Below are positions 57,829 to 64,000 of a DNA stretch of 64,000 bases, piece by piece (within the stretch, counting starts at the first letter, position 1; every line of letters begins with the position of its first letter). Below the pieces are notes generated by a model. The model was not told the DNA's origin. It did no database searches and saw only the letters and a program-made list of their open reading frames with translations. This stretch comes from Ochrobactrum sp. RH2CCR150 (GTDB taxonomy: Bacteria; Pseudomonadota; Alphaproteobacteria; Rhizobiales; Rhizobiaceae): contig JACGXE010000001.1 of the NCBI GenBank assembly GCA_014138095.1, forward strand, positions 186,001 to 250,000, written 5' to 3'. The position numbers and the translations under genes were made by a program.

Positions 57829-59172
57829 TCAGTTTGGTGGCGTATTGTTCTCTTCCAATACTTCGCCCGCAAGATAAAGCGATCCGCCAATCAGGATGCG
57901 TGGCGGGATTTCATCGGCGGGCCATGTATCGTGCAGGAGCTTCAGCGCATTGGCGACCGAGTGGACCGGTTCGGCTGACAACCCGGCCTTTTGGGCGGCG
58001 ACAGCCAGCGCATCGTTCGGTATACCTGCATCGCTGGATGGAATCGGCACGGTGAAGACATGGCGCGCCATGCCTGCAAAGGCCTCAAAATAGCCAACAG
58101 GGTCCTTGGTGTTGATCATGCCGGTAATCAGGAACAACGGGCGCGCATTGCGTTCTTCGAGATCGCCGAAGGCTTCCGCGATGACTGCGCCTGCGCCCGG
58201 GTTGTGACCACCATCGAGCCAGATTTCCGACGTTGCCGGTGCAAGATCGACCAGTGTTCCGTGGGTCAGCCGCTGCATGCGCGCGGGCCAATCCACAACC
58301 ATCAGCGCCTTTTCAACGGCCTTGTCGGGGATGTTGAAGCCCGCAAGCTGTACCGTTTCGATAGCGGCGGCGGCATTGGCAATCTGGTGACGGCCGGGCA
58401 GGCGTGGCAGTGGCAGGTCGATCAGCCCATCTTCGTTCTGGAAGACCATGCGGCCATGTTCTTCAAAGGCCAGGAAATCCTGTCCGTAGACGGAAACCGG
58501 GCAGCCGAGGCGGTCCGCTGTGGAAACGAGCACTTCCCGCGCCGCATCGAACGGCTGAAAGCCGACGACGACCGGGCAATCCTTCTTGATGATCCCGGCC
58601 TTTTCGGCGGCAATCAGCTCCACGCGGTCGCCGAGAAAAGCCTGATGGTCGATGGAGACCGGCATGATAAGCGATACGGCCGGTTCGGGAATGACATTGG
58701 TCGCGTCAAAACGACCGCCAAGACCGACTTCCATAATGACGACATCAGCCGGATGCTCGGCAAACAGTACAAAGGCGACGGCGGTGAGAATTTCAAAGAC
58801 CGTAATGTGCTGACCGCCATTGGCAGCTGCAACGCGCTCGATGGCATCGGCCAGAACATCGTCCTCGACCAGCTTGCCGCCGCCGGGCGCAGCCAGACGA
58901 TAGCGCTCGTGCCAGTTGACCAGATGCGGAGAGGTGTGGACGTGGACGTCAAAGCCGCCCGCCTCAAGAATGGCGCGGCAGAAGGCGGTCGCTGATCCCT
59001 TGCCGTTTGTACCGGCAATATGGATCACGGGCGGTAGTTTGAGGTGCGGATTGCCGAGCCTCTCCAACAGACCGCGAATGCGGTCCAGGGAGAGGTCAAA
59101 TCCTTTCGGATGCAGTTGCATCAGCCGCTCGATAGCGGCAGCCGCCTTGCCTGCCACGATCTGGCTGCCCAT
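57829..59172 (-). CDS. folC: Bifunctional folylpolyglutamate/dihydrofolate synthase
   Basis: 447 aa. Adds glutamate to folates in an ATP-dependent ligase reaction of the Mur ligase type. The P-loop AGTNGKGS is at residues 53-60, followed by VHTSPHLVNWHERYR, the ITVFEILTAVAFVLF stretch and MEVGLGGRFDATNV. LDGGHNPGAG is in the C-terminal domain. One base separates its start from the accD stop. Confidence 0.94.
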   Translation of the reverse strand: MGSQIVAGKAAAAIERLMQLHPKGFDLSLDRIRGLLERLGNPHLKLPPVIHIAGTNGKGSATAFCRAILEAGGFDVHVHTSPHLVNWHERYRLAAPGGGKLVEDDVLADAIERVAAANGGQHITVFEILTAVAFVLFAEHPADVVIMEVGLGGRFDATNVIPEPAVSLIMPVSIDHQAFLGDRVELIAAEKAGIIKKDCPVVVGFQPFDAAREVLVSTADRLGCPVSVYGQDFLAFEEHGRMVFQNEDGLIDLPLPRLPGRHQIANAAAAIETVQLAGFNIPDKAVEKALMVVDWPARMQRLTHGTLVDLAPATSEIWLDGGHNPGAGAVIAEAFGDLEERNARPLFLITGMINTKDPVGYFEAFAGMARHVFTVPIPSSDAGIPNDALAVAAQKAGLSAEPVHSVANALKLLHDTWPADEIPPRILIGGSLYLAGEVLEENNTPPN

Positions 59173-59173
59173 A

Positions 59174-60091
59174 TCAGGCCGCCTTGCTGTCGGTCTTGCT
59201 GTCGATATCCGGCTTTGGCGCTGCAGGACTGTCGGTGTTGGCCGGCTGCTTGGTCATGATCTTCAGGAGACGCGCAATCGTTTCCTTCAGCTCGGTGCGT
59301 GGCACAACCATGTCCACCATGCCGTGCTCCATCAGATATTCAGCGCTCTGGAAGCCTTCCGGCAGCTTTTCGCGGATGGTTTGTTCGATCACGCGCGGAC
59401 CGGCAAAGCCGATCAGTGCACCCGGTTCAGCGATATGGATGTCGCCCAGCATGGCGTAGGAAGCCGTCACGCCGCCCGTGGTCGGGTTGGTGAGCACGAC
59501 GATGTAAGGCAGGCCCGCTTCTTTCAGCATTTCCACAGCAACAGTGGTGCGCGGAAGCTGCATCAGCGAGAGAATACCTTCCTGCATGCGCGCGCCGCCC
59601 GATGCTGCGAACAGAACCAGCGGACGCTTCAGCTCGATGGCCTTTTCGAAGCCCTGAATGATCGCCTCACCGGCGCCCATGCCGAGCGAGCCGCCCATGA
59701 AGCCGAAATCCTGCACGGTGGCGACAATCGGCAGGCCTTCAATGGTGCCGAGGCCATTGACGATGGCATCGTCCATGCCGGTGCGGGTGCGGTAATCCTT
59801 GAGACGGTCGATATATTTCTTCTCGTCGCGGAATTTCAGCGGATCAACTGGAACCTTCGGCGCTTCAAGCGTGGTATATTCGCCATTGTCGAAGAAGAAG
59901 CGCAGGCGATCTTTCGCCTTGATGCGCATGTGATGGCCCGAAGACGGGATCACGAACTGGTTGCTCTCCAGATCCTTGTGGAACACCATCTCGCCGGTCG
60001 ACGGATCCTTGATCCAGAGGTTTTCCGGCATTTCGCGACGACCAAGCATCGAGTTGATCTTCGGACGAACGTAGTTGGTGATCCAGTTCAT
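59174..60091 (-). CDS. accD: Acetyl-CoA carboxylase carboxyltransferase subunit beta, without zinc-ribbon cysteines
   Basis: 305 aa from [13 protein letters not shown]. Transfers the carboxyl group from biotin-carrier to acetyl-CoA with AccA. The crotonase-like fold shows [24 protein letters not shown] and [11 protein letters not shown]. In E. coli the N-terminal Cys4 zinc ribbon is C-x2-C...C-x2-C; here the equivalent positions read IKDPSTGE and VIPSSGHH and the whole protein has no Cys. A C-terminal low-complexity tail (~280-305) is Pro/Asp/Lys-rich. Same strand as trpA and folC. Confidence 0.95.
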   Translation of the reverse strand: MNWITNYVRPKINSMLGRREMPENLWIKDPSTGEMVFHKDLESNQFVIPSSGHHMRIKAKDRLRFFFDNGEYTTLEAPKVPVDPLKFRDEKKYIDRLKDYRTRTGMDDAIVNGLGTIEGLPIVATVQDFGFMGGSLGMGAGEAIIQGFEKAIELKRPLVLFAASGGARMQEGILSLMQLPRTTVAVEMLKEAGLPYIVVLTNPTTGGVTASYAMLGDIHIAEPGALIGFAGPRVIEQTIREKLPEGFQSAEYLMEHGMVDMVVPRTELKETIARLLKIMTKQPANTDSPAAPKPDIDSKTDSKAA

Positions 60092-60203
60092 GACGTTTGG
60101 TTCCGTTTCTTGTTCTTCGACGGCAAGCATTTCCGACAGAAAGTGCGGGCGTCTTTGCGCCCGCTCATGCGGAAAAGCAACTCTACCCGCTTAAATGGAC
60201 GAT

Positions 60204-61043
60204 TTATTGGGCGGCTTCAAGGCGTGTCGTGCGAACGCTTTGCGCCAGTGCACCGACAAGTTTGCTCACGGCGGCTACAGGATCGCCCTTAAGGGCGCCT
60301 TCCGGCGTCAATTCACCGGCCACCGCATTGACGATTGCCGTGCCGACAACGACGCCATCCGCATGGGCGGCAATAGCGGCAGCCTGTTCTGGCGTCTTGA
60401 CGCCAAAGCCGACGCAGATCGGCAGATCGGTGCTCTTCTTGATGTGACGCACCGCATCGCCGACGCGCGCCGTATCGGCGATGGCCGAGCCGGTAATGCC
60501 GTTCATCGAGACATAATAGACGAAGCCCGATGCATTATGCAGAACCTTCGGCAGACGGTTGTCGTCGGTGGTCGGCGTGGTCAGGCGAATGAAGTTGATA
60601 CCGGCTTTCATGGCCGGGACGCAAAGTTCGGCATCCATTTCCGACGGCAGATCGACAATGATCAGGCCATCGACGCCCGAAGCCTTGGCATCGGCAAGGA
60701 AGCGCTCGACGCCATAGATATAGATCGGGTTGTAATAGCCCATCAGTACGATCGGGGTCGTGTCGTCCTCCTTGCGGAATTCGGCGGCCATGTAGAGCGT
60801 CTTGGTCAGCGATTGCCCGGCTTTCAGGGCGCGAAGGCCAGCAGCTTCAATCGCCGGGCCGTCAGCCATCGGATCGGAAAAGGCCATGCCCAGCTCGATC
60901 ACATCCGCACCGGCCTTCGGCAGCGCCTTCATGACCTTGAGCGAGGTTTCGAGGTCGGGATCGCCACCCATGAAATAGGTGACCAGCGCCGGACGGCCCT
61001 CGGTCTTCAATGCGGCGAATTTGGTGTCGATGCGAGTGGTCAT
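60204..61043 (-). CDS. trpA: Tryptophan synthase alpha chain
   Basis: 279 aa from [10 protein letters not shown]. Cleaves indole-3-glycerol phosphate to indole. Catalytic Glu50 ([10 protein letters not shown]) and Asp61 are in place; [12 protein letters not shown] is the phosphate loop. The ATG overlaps the stop of the upstream unknown gene by four bases. trpB lies beyond that gene. Confidence 0.96.
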   Translation of the reverse strand: MTTRIDTKFAALKTEGRPALVTYFMGGDPDLETSLKVMKALPKAGADVIELGMAFSDPMADGPAIEAAGLRALKAGQSLTKTLYMAAEFRKEDDTTPIVLMGYYNPIYIYGVERFLADAKASGVDGLIIVDLPSEMDAELCVPAMKAGINFIRLTTPTTDDNRLPKVLHNASGFVYYVSMNGITGSAIADTARVGDAVRHIKKSTDLPICVGFGVKTPEQAAAIAAHADGVVVGTAIVNAVAGELTPEGALKGDPVAAVSKLVGALAQSVRTTRLEAAQ

Positions 61044-61510
61044 ACCGTGCCCCGTGGCAAAGTGCGCGCAAGATAATCGGCGATGGGTTTGCCGGACATG
61101 GCCGTCTCCATCCAAGCGCGCCGTTCAAAGTCAATAATTCCGAGTTCCCAGACGCAGGCCATCAGCAAGGGCTGTGCGGGCATGAATTCGATCTCGTCGC
61201 CGAGTTCGGACTGCCACAGCATTTCCGTTGCAATGCCGCCTTCCAGCCACCAGTGGAGCAGAAGCCACAGGCTTTCCTCACCCTGGTGGAGAATGGCGAA
61301 ACCGGCATCCTGATGCGGCAGGGCTTCAAGCCTTGCCGCAGCATTTGCGATCTGCCTGCGGGCGATGCCCACCGCAGCTTCTGCAAGCGGATTGGAAGGG
61401 TCCGCTTCGATGATGTTGAGCTTGATCGTCGCCGAGCCGCATTCCGTCAGCCCGTCGAACCATGCGGCGCGCGGTCTGTAGGTGGAAGCGTCAGCGACGT
61501 CTTTGCCCAT
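61040..61510 (-). CDS. Uncharacterised Trp-rich protein between trpB and trpA
   Basis: 156 aa from [18 protein letters not shown]; the frame is open to 61570, but that overlaps trpB. Seven tryptophans are visible (in AAWF, SLW, HWW, LWQ, VWE, AWM), about 4.5 percent. No catalytic motif or membrane segment is recognised. It is a soluble protein with a central hydrophobic part ([13 protein letters not shown]). Four-base overlap with trpA and 7 bases after trpB place it inside the trp operon. The family is not identified. Confidence 0.78.
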   Translation of the reverse strand: MGKDVADASTYRPRAAWFDGLTECGSATIKLNIIEADPSNPLAEAAVGIARRQIANAAARLEALPHQDAGFAILHQGEESLWLLLHWWLEGGIATEMLWQSELGDEIEFMPAQPLLMACVWELGIIDFERRAWMETAMSGKPIADYLARTLPRGTV

Positions 61511-61517
61511 ACTGTCC

Positions 61518-63441
<1,924 letters not shown>

Positions 63442-63497
63442 GGGTTTCCCGTCGCACAAAACGAGGCGCTTCTCAAGCCGTTCGCACCTATTCGCAG

Positions 63498-64000
63498 CTA
63501 ATCTCTGACGGTATGTCCGTCAAAACCGCGTGCGATCAGGAAATCATACGCTTCCATGACCTCCATGGGAACAGCCTGCGCAATCTGGTAGCCTTTGGCC
63601 GGATAGTCCAGAATGCGCTCCAGATCGCCGGTCATCTCGTTGATGAGCATCTCCACCGGATAGGAAGGTGTCGGCTGTTCGTCGAAGGAAAGGAGCGGTG
63701 CGGTCACGCTGGCCTTTGCTTCCGGCCATTGCCGCGCGACGGTGGCGTGCACACGGCGTTGTGTCTGTGGCTTGGTGACGAAAATCGGGCTGATCACGCC
63801 CGGTAGCATTTTTTCAAGTGAGAAGCGGATGTTTTCGCCAATATTGGTGGCGTTCGGTTCGATGGTGATTGCCTCTTCGGGCACACCGCGCCGCATTGCC
63901 ACTTCGGCAAAGGCTTCCGCTTCGCTGGCGGGGTAAAGGTTTTCGGTCCAGTGACCGCTTTTGCCGGTAAAGATCACCAGCGGCGCCATACCTTCGAGAT
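63498..64000 (-). CDS. YdcF-family (DUF218) protein, 5' end outside the window
   Basis: At least 167 codons. The visible part is the C-terminal portion: APLVIFTGKSG followed by the EAFAEVAMRRGVPEEAI and EPNATNIGEN segments typical of YdcF. The frame is still open to base 64000 and the ATG at 63989 is unlikely to be the true start, because family members have an N-terminal VLG-type segment before this. A role in envelope or vancomycin-resistance biology is reported for relatives; the substrate here is unknown. Confidence 0.8.
   Translation of the reverse strand, partial: LEGMAPLVIFTGKSGHWTENLYPASEAEAFAEVAMRRGVPEEAITIEPNATNIGENIRFSLEKMLPGVISPIFVTKPQTQRRVHATVARQWPEAKASVTAPLLSFDEQPTPSYPVEMLINEMTGDLERILDYPAKGYQIAQAVPMEVMEAYDFLIARGFDGHTVRD

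Overview
The window looks like part of the main chromosome of a Brucellaceae alphaproteobacterium, either Brucella or more likely the Ochrobactrum-type Brucella (B. anthropi/intermedia group). The evidence is the gene content and order: holA/parBA/rsmG/mnmG/mnmE/rho/hemJ/hemE on one side of a replication-origin-like gap, ppsR/maf/aroE/coaE/dnaQ/secB on the other, then a his cluster, pckA-bvrR-bvrS-hprK-EIIA-HPr, ahcY-divL-tsaE/amgK-murU-addB-addA-trxA, and folC-accD-trpA-orf-trpB-trpF. No rRNA, tRNA, CRISPR array, IS element or prophage was recognised. Species assignment is inference; no database search was possible.

Layout. 1-12.4 kb: mainly leftward genes for chromosome partition (parA, parB), tRNA U34 modification (mnmG, mnmE), 16S rRNA methylation (rsmG), termination (rho) and haem synthesis (hemJ, hemE). 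Two perfect parS palindromes and a one-mismatch copy lie inside rsmG and between mnmG and mnmE. 12.42-12.88 kb: a gene-free gap with an AT-rich stretch and several DnaA-box-like motifs, matching the hemE-linked origin known in Caulobacter and rhizobia; gene direction flips here. 12.9-20.9 kb: rightward housekeeping genes (ppsR, maf, aroE, coaE, dnaQ; tim44-like, mltA, smr, xre), with secB and fxsA opposed. 20.9-25.6 kb: a DUF1402 secreted protein, then an AT-rich leader and a two-gene iron block (CirA-like TonB receptor and siderophore-binding protein), probably an accessory insertion. 25.6-28.1 kb: hslV-DUF2585-hslU. 28.3-33.0 kb: hisB-DUF2628-hisHAFE-coaA. 33.1-38.1 kb: leftward poxB, alpha/beta hydrolase, arfB and pckA.

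38.5-43.5 kb: the BvrR/BvrS envelope two-component system, followed by the regulatory PTS (short HPr kinase, EIIA, HPr) and a glutamate-racemase-like protein in which both catalytic cysteines are serines. 43.6-57.4 kb: ahcY, the DivL-type pseudo-histidine kinase with Tyr in the H-box, a TsaE-AmgK fusion next to MurU (peptidoglycan recycling), AddB/AddA recombination nuclease-helicase, and thioredoxin. 57.5-64 kb: a small secreted protein, then a leftward folate/fatty acid/tryptophan cluster, with a YdcF-family gene cut by the window end.

Regulatory and structural DNA: many intrinsic terminators, a putative bvrR promoter with an 11-bp-period repeat, paired operators in the hslV/hisB and fxsA/tim44 divergent gaps, and six copies of a nested-palindrome intergenic repeat whose arms co-vary between copies. 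The window is mostly conserved core chromosome. The most unusual items are the cysteine-less racemase homologue, the covarying repeat family, the origin/parS architecture, and the degenerate parS 18-mer embedded in two unrelated genes.
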